From Dalbergia cochinchinensis (lineage: Eukaryota > Streptophyta > Magnoliopsida > Fabales > Fabaceae), in assembly GCA_031216125.1 (NCBI GenBank), contig CM062374.1:6076001-6140000 (forward strand): a DNA stretch of 64,000 bases. The letters are read 5' to 3'. The position numbers were made by a program, and so were the translations under genes. The stretch's first letter is position 1. Each line of letters begins with the position of its first letter. The notes beneath the pieces were generated by a model. The model was not told the origin of the DNA. It made no database searches and saw only the letters and a program-made list of their open reading frames with translations. Below, in pieces: positions 24,109-36,988 of this stretch.

Positions 24109-26935
24109 TGTGCTTTTCCAAGTCCTAATTCACTCACAAACATTCATTCTTACCATTTGCAGCTTTTTTGGTTATATAGTCTTGTTCACAAAAATTAGCC
24201 AAAAATCATCTCTTCTTTCTCTAAACACAAAGCTCTTTTCTTCTTCCTCCTCCACAACCAAGAAGCTCCACCCTCAACCTTCATCCAAGTTCTCAAACAA
24301 ACACATATCCACTATAGATCAACTCCTAAGCACCTAAACTTTCTATTTCTAAACACAACAACATAAGAAAAATCTTTCCTCCATTCCAACCTCACTTGGC
24401 CGAAACCATCACTAGCATTAGGATCAGATTTTTGGTTCTTATTACTCACAAAAGATCAAGCTCTATCCTTTGTAAACAAAGAACAACTTGGTAGGGATTT
24501 TATTTTATGTTCTTTCCTTGAATTCTGCCTAATAATTTTTGATTTATGGCTTGATGATGAGACTATGAAATAAGGTTCTTGGAACCATGATGATAAAGGA
24601 CTCTAAAGCCCACTTCCTTTGTTAAGATTAATTGAGGTTAAAGAGTTTAATTCTTTAAAAGTATTGAGCTTAAAAAGATAATAAATGAACTTGTATCCAT
24701 GTTTATGTTTCAAGCTCTTGCATATCACGTTTAAATTTCAAGCTTTGCATAATCATGTTTAATTTCAAGACATCACTTTAAATCTTGAAGATAATAATAT
24801 GGATTTGCATTTTTATGTTTAAATTCCAAGTATTGCATTTCATATTTATATTTCAAGTTATTATCTAAACTTTGAAGATCTAAAAATGAACTTGCATCTT
24901 CATATTTATAATTCAAGTATTGCATATTCATATTTATATTTCCAAGTTATCACCTTATAATAATAAAGATTAAAAATGCAATTGCATAGCATGTTTATGA
25001 TTCTTGTTATCACCTAAATCTCTAAAGCTCAAAACTTACCTCTTTAATCTTAAATTGGAATTTTTATTATGGATATATTTAAATTACATTATTTTTAGCC
25101 TCTTGATGTTCTTGGTATTGAAGTTGGTTTACTTTATTTTCAAGGCTTTGATCTTGTCTTTAAATTACTCAAAGAACTTTTATTAGAATTAGAAATTCAA
25201 ATAAGTTAAAGATTGTGCATTTTCAAGCTTTTGGGATGAAAGATTTAAGTTACTAACCTGATTTAAATAAGATGGTTAGAATGCTGATTTAAAAATTTTG
25301 AATGTGTATAAATTACTTATAATTGATATAAAAATTATTTTTAGCATTTTTTAGGTGAACTAGTAACTAGAAAGGATCAAAACCATAATTTTATGAAGCT
25401 CTAGAGAATGAATTTCTGGAATAATTACTTACTATTTTGATACTAATCTTGTTGTTTACATACATAAGAATGGTTAATATTTGATGTAAAAATTATTTTT
25501 GGCATCTTAGAGGTATAAAAGAATAATTACAAGTGTTAGTTTTGACCATTTTGCAAAATATTTGCAAAATGCAAAAAGGTGTGCTTTAAACTATCAATTA
25601 TGCAATTTTTGGTCAAAGGATTTTAGTTAGACATCTAATATGTCCATGTGTTTAAAATGCCATGTATAATGTTTAGAAAAAGTTTTAGAAGTGTTGGCAT
25701 TTGTTAGGAGTTAAAAATGAGCAACTTTATACTTTGACCCCTAAAGTATGTTAAAATTTGGTCCATAACACTAAAAGGTTTTTATGATTTGTTTTAAATA
25801 GTTTCTAGTGATTATAAATCTCTTGAAAGTATTCGTTAATATTAAGGATCTTTAGTTTGTAAGAATGCATTAAAAAGGAGTAGTTACGTTTTGACCAGTA
25901 ATCTTTGAAAAATTACAATTTGACCCCTTTAGTAGGGCTTAACCGTAAATATCGATAATTTTGATAAGATAAATGTGAATGATATCTTGTGAAGGCTATG
26001 TTCATGTGTTGAAATTTATATGGCTTATGGATATATGCAATGAAATATGATGCATGTTCATGTGATTTAAATTATGATATGTTATAATTATGCTTGATAA
26101 ATGGAGATGCATGATTTCATGAAGTTTATAAGCATGAAATGTTGAAATGATGAGTTATTCATATTTGTATCTCTATATAACATGCTATGATAAAAGGTGA
26201 GATAAGACACATGAAAATGATCCTCTAGACTCCCCGAATTAAAGGTTATGAGAGGTGATCCAAATAGGAAGTGATCCTTTGGACTTATGAAAGGTGATCC
26301 TAATGCCCCCTATCTCGTACCTTAAGAGTCGGGAACTTAACTTATCAAAAGGGATAAGATTATGCTAGTGACGACTAGTGAGGTATAAGCTCATAACCTA
26401 TAACTCTCTAGAGAAGAGAAGATATAGGGCAGCCCCCAAGGAAAAGAGAATAAGAGGTTTAAGTCACCTAAAGAATGAACCATATGCATATGTTCTTTAA
26501 ATATACTTAATTGTTGTATATTCTGTTATATATTGCATATGGTATTGACATGCATTCATGATACGGTATGTTGCATTCATAATATTAACATTCATGCTAA
26601 AAGATACGGGCCTCGACTAATGGTATTTAGAACTTAATAAATGAACCCTGTATATGTCCACATTTTCATAAAGAAACCTAAGACTCCTGGAAACGATGAC
26701 GATGACACTTGTGTTAGAGTTCGAAAGCCCTACTGAAATTCTTGTATTAGTTTCTCATCCCTCTTCTTTTCCGTGTTGTCTCTAGACAAGGATGATGGTG
26801 TAGTTCGTGACTTTCCTTGATTAGTGGACGAGGGAGCTACGTTATAAACAAGAGATTCAACGGAGATAGTTTTTCCCTTGGATATTTGCCTTTAGAGCAA
26901 TCATATCTTATTCATCAAGTTTGTATTCTATTGAT

Positions 26936-26938
<3 letters not shown>

Positions 26939-26988
<50 letters not shown>
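26939..26988. repeat. (TA)n microsatellite in the 3' LTR
   Basis: About 25 TA units. The matching site in the 5' LTR (about 12755-12767) has only a few, so it expanded after insertion. Confidence 0.95.
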
Positions 26989-26989
<1 letters not shown>

Positions 26990-27316
26990 ATGTCCTTTAT
27001 GTTTATAGGACATCGCTATTATGATACAGTTATTGATATGTTATTATTATTTAATTTATGTTATGCCATAGTTTTATTATGTATTTACGTATTATTTGTT
27101 TCTAACATCTCTCTTACGCAGGCAAGATGCATGACGTTAGATACTTAGTATATGCGGCTCACATTTTGATATTTAAGTTCAAAAAAAAAAATTTACCCAT
27201 ATTTTCACTAAGGTATTTTCAAAGAGTTTATGTTAAAGACTAGAACGGAAGAGTAATAATTAATAATTAATTTAAATGTGTCCTAGGTGTGTTCAATTAA
27301 ATATTAGGGTATTACA

Positions 27317-27749
27317 TCATATATTCTTCACGTACGTGTTCATAAACTTGATCAAAAAAGAGCTTACCATTTAAAACTTAAACCTAGCCTGATGATTCAT
27401 TTATGCTGCTAGATTCAAATAAATCTCCATGTAAATGTGCAGCATTGAGATATCAATGCATGATTTCAAGAAACACATTCTGCATTCATTAACACTAGAC
27501 AAAAGTACAACTCGTGAAGACATTTGATAATGAACCAAGCTGTTCCCTTAAATTTTCCAAATTAGCATGCTTCAACAAACAACATTTTATTGCCCAACCA
27601 TGTGCCTATCCCCTCATCAAGAATAAGCATATCACCTTGCACACACAGCATAATCATTCATCAATCTTGTTGAACACACCTTGTAAAGAGATATTATCCA
27701 AGTGAAACACATGAGGAACAAGTTCTAAAGCAAGATGGCTACTTCAAGT
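27317..27749 (-). mobile_element. Internal region of the large element, middle part
   Basis: Continues the internal region of the minus-strand element from 8982 after the chromovirus is removed. No domain is recognised. It starts with the right copy of the chromovirus target duplication (TCATA). Confidence 0.45.
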
Positions 27750-29453
27750 TGTAATACCCGATGTACATGTGTTAGTAGATAAGTTTTGTATGGCCTCAGG
27801 TCCCCCGAGACCCACCCATGTTGCGAATACTGAATTTCACTAAATTTGGATCCTACACCTTCTTGGAGGGCTATATGTTAAAGCCACATTCTTGGGATCA
27901 AAAGTCCTAGAAATTGTTCCTAAAAGGACAATAAGTTAAAGAGTGATTTTTAATGAGTTTTATGAAACCTTTAAAAGTTTTTTTTTAGCCCAGAAGTTTA
28001 GAAAATATTGAAGATTCCTGGATTTGAACTAAAATTCAAAATTTTGATTTTGATTTGTTGGGATTTTGCTTTTTTATTATATTTTATTTGAATCCAAATG
28101 GAGGGTATATCCTTATTTATATTTATGTTTTAAAGTTAATATCCTTCATTAACTTAAAATTACTAAATGTAAATAGGTAAGTATTGAGACAACCTAGAAG
28201 CATGAAAGACCTTTTTCCCTTTTATTTTGGTGAAATGTCACCGCTATAGCGGTCACAAGCTTAGGTAGGGGGTTTTGGTAGTTTGTAGACCACGTGTTTA
28301 AGGGGGGCGAGCATGCTTGACTACTATAGTCGTGTTAGTGGGATAGAAACAATGTCAAACAACACCATTCCACTTAATGAGCCCTTTTCCCCTCCTTATA
28401 AGCCCAAATCAAGCTTCCTTTCCCCCATTTCTGAAAATCTTGATCCCAAACCCTTTTTATCATCAATCCTTATTCCTCTAATCCTTCTTTCTCTCCTAAT
28501 GTGTCATCAATCCTTCTTCCTCCAAGAGATCAAAGGTGAAATTCTTGGTGGTCTTCATCATCCCCTTCTTCTCTATTTCATATCCTAGAGTATCAGTTGT
28601 TGTTTGTCTCCATTGTTATCAAGTGGGGGTGCTCCCCCAATGGTGTTAGTTTATATTTGAGATACCTAGGGGTTGTTAGAGTCTAATGTGGAGTTTTGTA
28701 ACTTCAACGATAGTTGTTGATGCCATTCCAAGCTTTCAAGGTCAAGTTAGTGGTGCCCACATACTCCCGGCTTCAAACAGTTGGTAGGTTTGATCTTATA
28801 GCCTTAGTTTCATCACTATGAATATGTTTCTTGCATGATGCTTGTCAATTATGAATATTGAGACGAGAAAGAGTATAAAGTATGATTTTACATAACTATG
28901 TCAAGCTAGAAAAATTATGATTTATGATGATAGCATGAAAGAATGAGTTTTACAAAACCATGAGACCATGATTGTTGTATTGTACATGCATTTAAAGTTT
29001 TAAGCATGAATCATCATCATACAAAACCATGAGACCAATAGATGTGTAGATAGGATCTAAGCCATGCATTTATTTTAAAGTTATGTATTTAATTTCAAAG
29101 TTGGAAATATCTATGTATATATTCACAAATTTCAAGGATGGATTTGAAATTGTAGATTTGGATTAGAATTTATATAATAAGCTAGAGATAAAAGTTGTGA
29201 TCCAGTTTAAGTGTTAAATTGATTTTCAAAGTATAATTAAGAGGTTTTCAGAGTTTGTATATTAAAGTATTTTAGTCCTATGATTCCAGATATCAAGTTT
29301 TGAATAAAGATTGGGATTAAGAATTAGATGATATTATGTTTTATGAATAAAAAGTATGTTATTTTATGCATATAGAGAGACCAAAGGTCATGAGACTTAC
29401 GTGGGGATGGATTTCTTCATGTGCCGATCACATTCCCTAGTCGGGTCGTGACA
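27750..29453 (+). mobile_element. LTR of the TGTAATACCC family, probably solo
   Basis: Begins TGTAATACCC and ends GTCGTGACA. It aligns with the LTR at 20364-22616 through the opening TGGCCTCA, GGAGGGCTATATG and the TTAAAGTTAAT block. It carries one perfect ACCGCTATAGCGGT at 28240 and a variant ACTACTATAGTCGT at 28320, then a TATAAG box at about 28397. Flanks CAAGT and TAATT agree at only 3 of 5 bases, so the duplication is decayed or absent. No internal region or second LTR is seen. Confidence 0.6.
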
Positions 29454-30617
29454 TAATTTTTCTTAAGTAAAGTGGATTATAACAGATACATTTTCAAAGA
29501 AGGCTGATCATGATAATGTAACTTAGAAAGGGGATTACAACTTTACGCCCAACATTTAACCTTAGTGTACATAAATCATGCTTTCATACCAAACTTATCT
29601 CATGTTTCTTGTAAAGAACATAGGTAAACTCATTTGAGATATCTTTTCATCTAGATTCATGTATAACATTTACCAAGAACCTTAATAATTTATATCAGTT
29701 TTCTAAATGGTAAAACGTAATCATCAGGTCACATGTCATGCCAATAAGACATGGTAACATTATAGGGCTGAGGGAACCTTAAAACCAGCAAGTATGACTT
29801 TCTCAAGATTAGGAATGCATTGAAGCAACTTATTCTACTTACCACTCCAAAAGGCATGGTATTAAGCCTTTAAATATGTAAAACTATGTGCTCAGCAATC
29901 ATGGATGTGTTATTTATGTGCTTTAATCATTAAAACTAACAAGATTATAAGAACCTTCTATGGTAACACATAGGAATTGAACTCAATGTCTTTAGACATC
30001 ACATAACATATACATACCCCTTAAATCCATACATGGACTAAGAGACTTAGCGCTAGTAACTTGCATGTTTATATTAATTTATTAGCAAAAGTCAAGGCAC
30101 ATACCAAGTACATAGAACTAATTACATTGTATATTAAATATTTTCCCAGTATATTTCCTTAGCCTGTTTATACACAAAGTCATGCATTTCTTTCACTTCA
30201 TCTCTCAAAATTATGGTTGTTATGACAAAATCAATCATTAGCATTTTTGGTATAAGCTTCTAATAATTTATTCATGTTAATTAAAATCATAAGCAAGGAA
30301 ACATTTATAACTTGCAATACTTTCACATCATGCATATAATCTTCAGCTAAGAAACAAAAAGCAGTTTCAATGAAATCCACATGTGAAACAATTTCCAACT
30401 GATGCCAAACTTGCCTAGCAATCCATGTTCTACATGCATATCACACTCATCATGCAAAAGTACAAATACAAACATAGATCATGCAACAATGCATCTTTAG
30501 AAACATGACATGCATGAGATTCATGGTACCAATGATTACTCGAAATTACTAAACGCAACCCCTTCATCAAACCTACAGGATGCCTACATGCATGATTTGT
30601 GCTTTCATCGTGATTCT

Positions 30618-30766
30618 GCTTGCTAACTATAGGTCACTCTCATGAGAACCCTCATCAGGGAAAGGGGCTGTGTTGGGGTGTCAAGTTTCTCTACCATCTG
30701 ACTTGTAGCTCTTTGAGATAACAGGCAACCTTTCTTCTTGTGCCTTTTCTAATTACATTTGTAGCA
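30618..30766 (-). pseudogene. gag zinc-knuckle remnant of the large element
   Basis: On the minus strand, codons at 30766-30725 spell C-x2-C-x4-H-x4-C (CYKC, H five residues on, then KKKGC), the nucleocapsid zinc knuckle of LTR retroelements, with a stop inside it. About 35 open codons follow. Its distance from the primer site (about 560 bp) fits a shortened gag. No pol follows. Confidence 0.5.
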
Positions 30767-31322
30767 TGCAAATATGCCCCATAGGCACTGGTTTCTATAA
30801 TGTCTTCCATACGTTTGAACTAACTAGTCTACACTAGACTCAGCCATTTCGGCTGGCTGTTACTTTGATCCTTCAGTTGGGTGATGGTGGGATGCATCAA
30901 AGAAGGCAATAAGGGGGTGTGGCCCTAGCCAATGATACCCACTGTCGGCCTTTGCTTAAACTAGTCATTCCTAGTTATGCTCCTTAGTGATGCACTTCAG
31001 CTCCAATGTGCTTACGGATGATCTCTGATAGGTTCAGAATGGTCTGTTCAAGATGTTATATGCAACCGGTACTATTGATGTTGTGCTGCTGTGGCGACAA
31101 TAGTTATCAGGTGGCATAGCTCACCTGAGAAGGAGGGGAGAGGATAGAAGGTCTAATCAAGAGTCTGAATAAATGACAAAGACTTGCACTGAACCTAGAC
31201 ATGACTAAATCATTCTAAAGATCTCAAATAATATCACGTTAATGCATATGGCCAAGGTTCCATTCACATAAATGTCATGTCATTTGGGGACACTTGCTCC
31301 AGTATCATACATGGAAACCTAT

Positions 31323-31335
31323 GGCTCTTATACCA
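31323..31335 (-). other. Primer-binding site of the large minus-strand element
   Basis: Minus-strand TGGTATAAGAGCC, one change from the tRNA-iMet site TGGTATCAGAGCC, four bases after the 5' LTR end at 31340. It fixes the orientation and the identity of the 5' LTR. Confidence 0.7.
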
Positions 31336-32621
31336 CCTTTGTCATGATCCGATCTAGAAACGTGACCAACACGTAGGGGTCTGGGTCCCCATGTATGCCT
31401 TCTGGGTAGCGTGACCTATTGAATGCATAAATTAACATGGTTTTCATGATTAAAACATGATTTTCTTGAAAATCGATATCAATTTCTCTCTTGGAAACAT
31501 AATAATTGAATTCATAAACTAAGCTATTTTAACATACTCAATTGTGAACTTGTCTTACTTCATGATCTTAGTCAAAATCTTAAAACCTATTTAATAGTCG
31601 AAAACTGAGTCATGGGTACATATATGGCTTATTACATAAATCCTAGTCACAATTTACATCTCAGATCAATGCTTAAAATGTAAAAACATATAATGATGTT
31701 CATAGCTCTGAAAAAAAATAAATATAAAATCTTAAAATAATATACATGGCTCGGATCCTGCCTGCACAACTACTAGAGTACTCTAATTCTAACATGGACA
31801 TAAGCTAAGCCTTACTACAAAGTAAAGCTCACTACTGGAAATAACTATGTCTATTGAAGTAATGTTTGAGTGAATACTGGACTAGCAACTATAAGGAGGA
31901 AGGAAGAAGGGTGAGTCAATGGACTCAATAAGTGGATTCTCATCCACCGGCCACATGGGGATATCAATCCCTCCCAAATTAGATATCTCTTGGGCATAGT
32001 ATTGGTTCTTTCCGAGCCGTGTTCGTCGCAGACAATTATACAACATGAAATGGGTCCCTCACAGACACATCTAATGTCAAAATGATTAGGAGACTATCAC
32101 TCGTAGGCAACATAGTTTACCATGGTTAACAATCTCTCTACTGTCGTTAGTTCGCAACTCTATTTCTCTCACTAATTACTTATTCTAAAATTTATCATAA
32201 AATTTCAATTGAGAAATGTGAAGTTTCTAAAGCTCATAAAAATTCTATACTTTGTCTATCAACATAAACTTCATTGAAACAATATATTCCAAGCATATGA
32301 TCTCACAAGCATAATTACTGTTGTTTCATAATCATAAATATTTTCTAGGAAGGATTGTAACAATTATGATCCCACGGTCTGCTGATATAGTTTCATAAAC
32401 TTGATAACTTTTAAATCATGATAACTTATTTATTCATGAAGATAAATTATACTCTGTTCAAAATTTCTTTTCCAATATTCTTAATTGGATATTCTAAAAA
32501 CATAGTAATATCATAAATTCATAAAAACGTATTTGGCAAGTTGGCAAACTTGCTAAAATATATATTTCCCAATAGATCTTTTCCTGAGCATATAATACAT
32601 GTTCATAGCAAACAACATATC

Positions 32622-35600
32622 TATTAGCTCCAGACCCTTTAGAAAGTCTTATAGCTTGATATTTTGAGTGACAACAAAATCAATTTTGTGAAAATATTTT
32701 GAAGAATGAACAAATCTTTTATTTGAGTTTCTTGAGCACTTAACAAGACCATTCTCGTTAACATACAAGTTCCTTCAACAAGTTTTATTTTCACATTATC
32801 ATGTGAGAACATGTTTAATCTAATTCAAGGAGATTTAAAACTTAAATGAAATGAAAAATAATCCTTGAAACAAACGTTGGCATGTTTTACACACGAAGAA
32901 AGAATTTCCAAAGGAAGAAACCAAGTTTAGATCTTCAAAAAGTGACTTTCGTCTTCAGAATATGATACATAATGAACAAATCTTTCTTTCTCTGTAGCAG
33001 TCATGATTATCACCTTCAATCAGGATGATAAGGATACCAACAAGCTCTGATTGAAGAAATAAAGATAAAAAAAGAAGCCTAGAAACTGTATGAGCAAATT
33101 AGAAAACATGTTTACTCAAAAATCATGCACTTTATAGAATGGGAGGAAAAATTCAAATTTCAACTTAAGCACTCCAAATCAAAATGACAGCAAGGCTCAC
33201 TAACTAAAGTCTAGTGCTGCTAGGAAAAAGAGGGTTGAGAGGAATCTGCAACAGCTACCTTATCTGTAAAAATAAGAAGAAAGAGAGAAGGGCGAGTTTT
33301 GTTACCAAAACTCAATGAGTGAGTCCTCACCTAAATATCCCTATTATGGGACACCACGAGGAGACACACAACACTATAAAAACAACACTAATAATATCAT
33401 CTCAAAACATTTTATATTTAAAATCATGTACTCAAAATCATAACTTTCTGTAGACCGACCCAACAGTATCCTGATAGAGAAACAGAAGTCTCTGTTCTGG
33501 TTACGCACACTGTGTGTGACATAACAAAGCTCTGAATATAAATCTTTGGTCACATCTGGGCGTTATGTGTCACTGCCCCCAATGTGACAAAACTCTGAAT
33601 GTAAATCTCTAGTCACATATGGGTATTACATATCGTCGTCCCTAATGTGACAATGAATTCTTTGTAATCTCTGGCCTGGGCTACTTGGTACCAAGGTTAA
33701 CAGATTAACTACCGTTAACACGCAGCCTATTTTTCTATAGCTATTGCCAGCCCAATTAGAATCTCAATCTTTTCTCTATATTTTATAAAGTCTTTTATCT
33801 TAGGGTTTAAGCCTTTTTGACATCAAATATCCAGTGTCAATACTCATATAATCTTCCAATCAACTCTAACTAATAGAAATCTCAATTTAATGCTTTACAA
33901 GTTCACTTATTCACCAATAGTCCCAAGGTTTTCAGGAAAATATATCTTCATGATAAAACTAATAGGTAACAACACAATATCCGGCAAAAATCTCAGTAGT
34001 TCATGAAATAAACTCTAAAGTCATATATAATCTCATGTTTTAAGTGAAAATAGATATAAAGATTAACATAGAGGCCATAGATGTGAACCCACTCACCTAG
34101 AGGGATAAACGATGAAAATTCTACACCAACGGAACACTTGGAGCTAGGATTGGCAACAATATCTAATATAGAAGCAATAGAGCTCTAGATTAACCTCTAA
34201 AACCTTTAAATACCAAAGAATCCATCTCTAACAAGGTAGAAAGCTTCTTTCTCTTGAGAAGCATAGAGAACCCCCTCCAAATAAGGAAAACTTGAAGGAA
34301 ATGAAGGAAAACTAACAAGATAACATACCTTTAAGCTTAGATAATAGAATATCCTAAGTTGAACTTGAAGAAATTGGAAGAAAATGGAGTTTAAAGGGTG
34401 GAAATCACGTTTTCTGGTGAGAGCTCATGTTGGGGGGTTTAGGGTGTGTCTAGAATGGTCTGAACCCCAAAATAGGGTATTTATAATTTTATTGACAGCT
34501 GCAACGCTCACCAGAGAGCATAAAATCGTCCCCTGCACCGCCTTACTATTCCCTAACCACTGAGCACTGCAGCGCTCTCCAAAATGTTCTATAGAATATG
34601 CTTATTTACATTTATTAATTTTAAGTTAATATCTTAACTTTAAAACATAAATGTAAATAAGGAAATACCCCCTATTTGGATTCAAGTAAAATATCAAAAA
34701 AATCCAAATTCCAACAAATTAAAATCCAAATTTTGGGTTTTAGTTCAAATTCAAGAATTCTTATGATTTTATAAACTTGTAAGCTAAAATCGAAATGCTT
34801 AAAGGCTTCATTAAATTCATTAAAATTCATTACTCAACTTGTTTTTCTTTAGGGAATAATTACCAGGACTTTTGATCACATGAATATAATTCTATCATAT
34901 AGCCCTCCAAGGACATGTAGGGTCCAGACTTAGTAAAATTTAGGACCCGAAATGATAGGTAAGGGTGATTGGCACCCTTTCTAGCTCAAAAAATTGTCTA
35001 ACCCATTTTATTTAAAATCCAGGGTATTACAAGTGCTTACAACTTAAGACTTTTGGATGATACGTTTGAAAATGTATCAAGAACACAAGAATCCTCTTTT
35101 CTCTTCTGTAAAGAAATTCTTGTAATCAGTTTCTGGTTCTGTGAAAGATCTTCTTTTTAAGTTCTTATTAGATAACATCTTCTTCTTATGAAGAATTGTT
35201 AGAAAGAAGTCATTCAAGTTTTCAGGCCATGCACTGTTTTATTTTGAGAAAACTTGAGTCTTTGTATGTTAGAGTGAACCACCTTCGAAATCTTTGTACC
35301 ATGATCCAGTAGTGATCATTGTGAATTTAGATTGAAGAGGCTAGTCAAAGACAACTTGGGAGTGACAATAGAGTGAATTACTAGTCACATGAGATAGTTT
35401 GAGAAGGCTATAGAAAGACTATCTTACTTTCTCTAGGTTGAGAAATGGTTGATTTAGTGGAAATCAACAGGTTGTTGAGAACTGGATGTAGGCAGATTGA
35501 TCGAACTAGTATAATAACTCTTTGTGTAGTATTTCTAAACTCCTTTTATCTCTTTTACATTCTGCTTTGTGATCCAAAACAATATGTTTATGAAAATCCA

Positions 35601-35782
35601 TTTTAACTAGTTTTATTATCTACAACTAAGTTCAGAAAGTTACTTTCTGATATTTACTAGCAAATATATTCGTTGCCCTTCAAGTAAACACTTACTGTTT
35701 TTGTTTAAGGTTTTTCAGAAATAGGGAAAAAGAAAGTGAAAGCATGATTTAACCCCCTTTTTCGTGCACCGTTCAACCTACA
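32622..35782 (-). mobile_element. Minus-strand LTR, second copy of the 5511 family, interrupted
   Basis: Inverted copy of the 5511-7209 LTR: its minus-strand start TGTAGGTTGAACGGTGCACG matches the GTGCACGAG start box there, and its end matches GGAGCTAA. Flanks ATATC (32617-32621) and ATATT (35783-35787) differ at one base. It is split by a solo LTR at 33218-35031; without that it is about 1.35 kb. No coding region. Confidence 0.6.
33218..35031 (-). mobile_element. Solo LTR of the TGTAATACCC family, minus strand
   Basis: Minus-strand start TGTAATACCC at 35031 and end CCTAGCA at 33218, with exact AGTGC duplications at 33213-33217 and 35032-35036. The GGAGGGCTATATGATAG and GTCTGGACCCTAC segments near 34890-34930 match the LTR at 20364. 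TATA box ATTATAAATA (minus) at about 34479-34488. In place of CGCTATAGCG it carries TGCAACGCTCACC/TGCAGCGCTCTCC units at 34500 and 34568 (68 bp apart). Confidence 0.82.
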
Positions 35783-36988
35783 ATATTAATCATGGTCCCA
35801 TAGTTTTCTAAAATATTTTCATGCTATTATCAAAAGTCATAATTTTTCTAGGCTAAGTATAACTCGTAAAATCATGTCTATAGCATATTTTTCACCTCTA
35901 AATTCATATTTAGCAATTATCATGCATAAAACATACTCATAATGACTGAACATAAGGCTATGATTAGGAGTTTTATAGATGATGGAAGAAAGTGACTAAT
36001 AATGGAATGGAAGAGAATGGTAAGAAGTATAGTGGAAGAGACTATGTCACTCCCTTGTTTGGAAGTTTTTTTCATTCCCTCCTTGACCCTCTCCCCTAAT
36101 TTGAAGGGTCAAAAAAGCTTGGTTTTGAGTGGCAAGGGAGGGGCACATTGTTCCTTACTAGCCATGCTACTCCCTCCCCTAAAATTACTTCCAAAAAATA
36201 GTAACTTAACTTTAGCCTTGTCATTTCTTGTCACTCCCTCCATTTTCATTCTCCCAATCATAGCCTAAGGCCATGAGTTTGAACTCATTCACCATTTAGG
36301 GTCAGGAGTTTATAGGTACTACTAACTTGACCTTGAAAGCTTAGAATGACACCAACAACTGTCATGGAGCAACATAAACATATGAGTAATATATAACAAC
36401 TCTAGAACAATTTTAAATCAACTCTATGAACATTGATAAAGTGCCCCCACTTGACAAAAATAAGCAATAACAACACCCATAGCATGGAGGAGAAAGAAAG
36501 TAGAAGAATCTAACACAAACTATAGCTAAATCCTTACCTTAGAACTTGAAGAAGGTAGGAATGAGTGTGGTCGAGAATGAAGAGGTAGAAGAGAGAGTTG
36601 GGACAAGGGTTTTTGGTTTTTGTTGCCTAAAACACGTGGAAGGGTGTTTATATAGGAGGATCTCATAACTCGAAACTATGTCATTTGAACACTATTCATA
36701 CATCAAGGACCCTCACGAAAGCGAGCTTGTGAGCTTCGCCTGGGAAGCTCCAGCCTTCGCCTAGCGAGCTTGTCGAGCTTCACTTTACAAGATTGTAAAT
36801 GCTCACCTAGTGAGGTTGAAAAATTCTGGAGAGCCATCCCTGTATGAGGCTATTTGACAACAATAGGTCTATCTTGCATTTTGCTATCCCCCACCTATCT
36901 GGGGCCTTCCTGGCAATACGGATAGGTCCTAGGGGGCCTTAAAGCCGTACTAAACTTGTCTAGTGACACATGGACCTGAGGTATTATA

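Larger units (their letters stand above)
8983..27316 (+). mobile_element. Full-length but decayed Ty3/gypsy chromovirus (Tekay/Del-like)
   Basis: LTRs at 8983-13094 and 23107-27316 (about 4.1-4.2 kb) are close copies. A tRNA-iMet primer site follows the first and the purine tract AAGGAGGGGAGAAA precedes the second. Between them come gag with a CCHC region, a DSGATHSFI protease, reverse transcriptase, RNase H, integrase with HHCC and DDE motifs, and a C-terminal chromodomain-like segment. This order defines Ty3/gypsy, and the chromodomain and long LTRs fit the Tekay/Del branch. ACATA/TCATA flank it. All domains are damaged by stops, frameshifts, an RT deletion and two solo LTR insertions (13689-16746 in gag, 20364-22616 in integrase). 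Confidence 0.85.
23107..27316 (+). repeat. 3' LTR of the chromovirus
   Basis: Starts TGTAACGCC directly after the purine tract and ends GTATTACA. TATA box at 24101-24108. It differs from the 5' LTR by many scattered changes, so the insertion is not recent. It has a long (TA)n run at 26939-26988 where the 5' LTR has only a few repeats. Confidence 0.85.
29454..31339 (-). mobile_element. Internal region of the large element, part next to the 5' LTR
   Basis: About 1.9 kb from the primer site leftward on the minus strand. All frames are broken. Apart from the gag zinc-knuckle remnant at 30725-30766, no domain is recognised. Confidence 0.5.
3864..36988 (-). mobile_element. Large nested minus-strand LTR retrotransposon (non-autonomous or pol-deleted)
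   Basis: Two related LTRs lie in the same minus orientation: the 3' LTR at 3864-7951 and the 5' LTR at 31340-36988. Each is about 2.4 kb once later insertions are removed. A tRNA-iMet-type primer-binding site follows the 5' LTR and a purine tract precedes the 3' LTR. The internal region, freed of insertions, is only about 3.3 kb (31339-29454, 27749-27317, 8982-7952), with a gag zinc-knuckle remnant and no recognisable protease, reverse transcriptase or integrase. It is flanked by GTTCT (3859-3863) and GTTCC (36989-36993). The structure is inferred by eye from LTR similarity, PBS, PPT and duplication. Confidence 0.7.
31340..36988 (-). repeat. 5' LTR of the large minus-strand element (interrupted)
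   Basis: Minus-strand start at 36988 (GGTATTATA in plus orientation, one change from the sister's GGTATTACA) and end at 31340 (TGTCATGATCC in plus orientation). It matches 3864-7951 throughout and is split by the LTR at 32622-35782. TATA-like box at 36647-36654 with palindromes at 36735-36814 upstream on the minus strand. Confidence 0.7.

Noticed and set aside
28313..28588. 91-codon open frame
   Set aside because: Inside an LTR, overlapping its TATA box and leader; no motif.
36002..36268. 88-codon open frame with many Leu/Pro
   Set aside because: Lies in the 5' LTR of the large element; no domain and not kept in the sister LTR.
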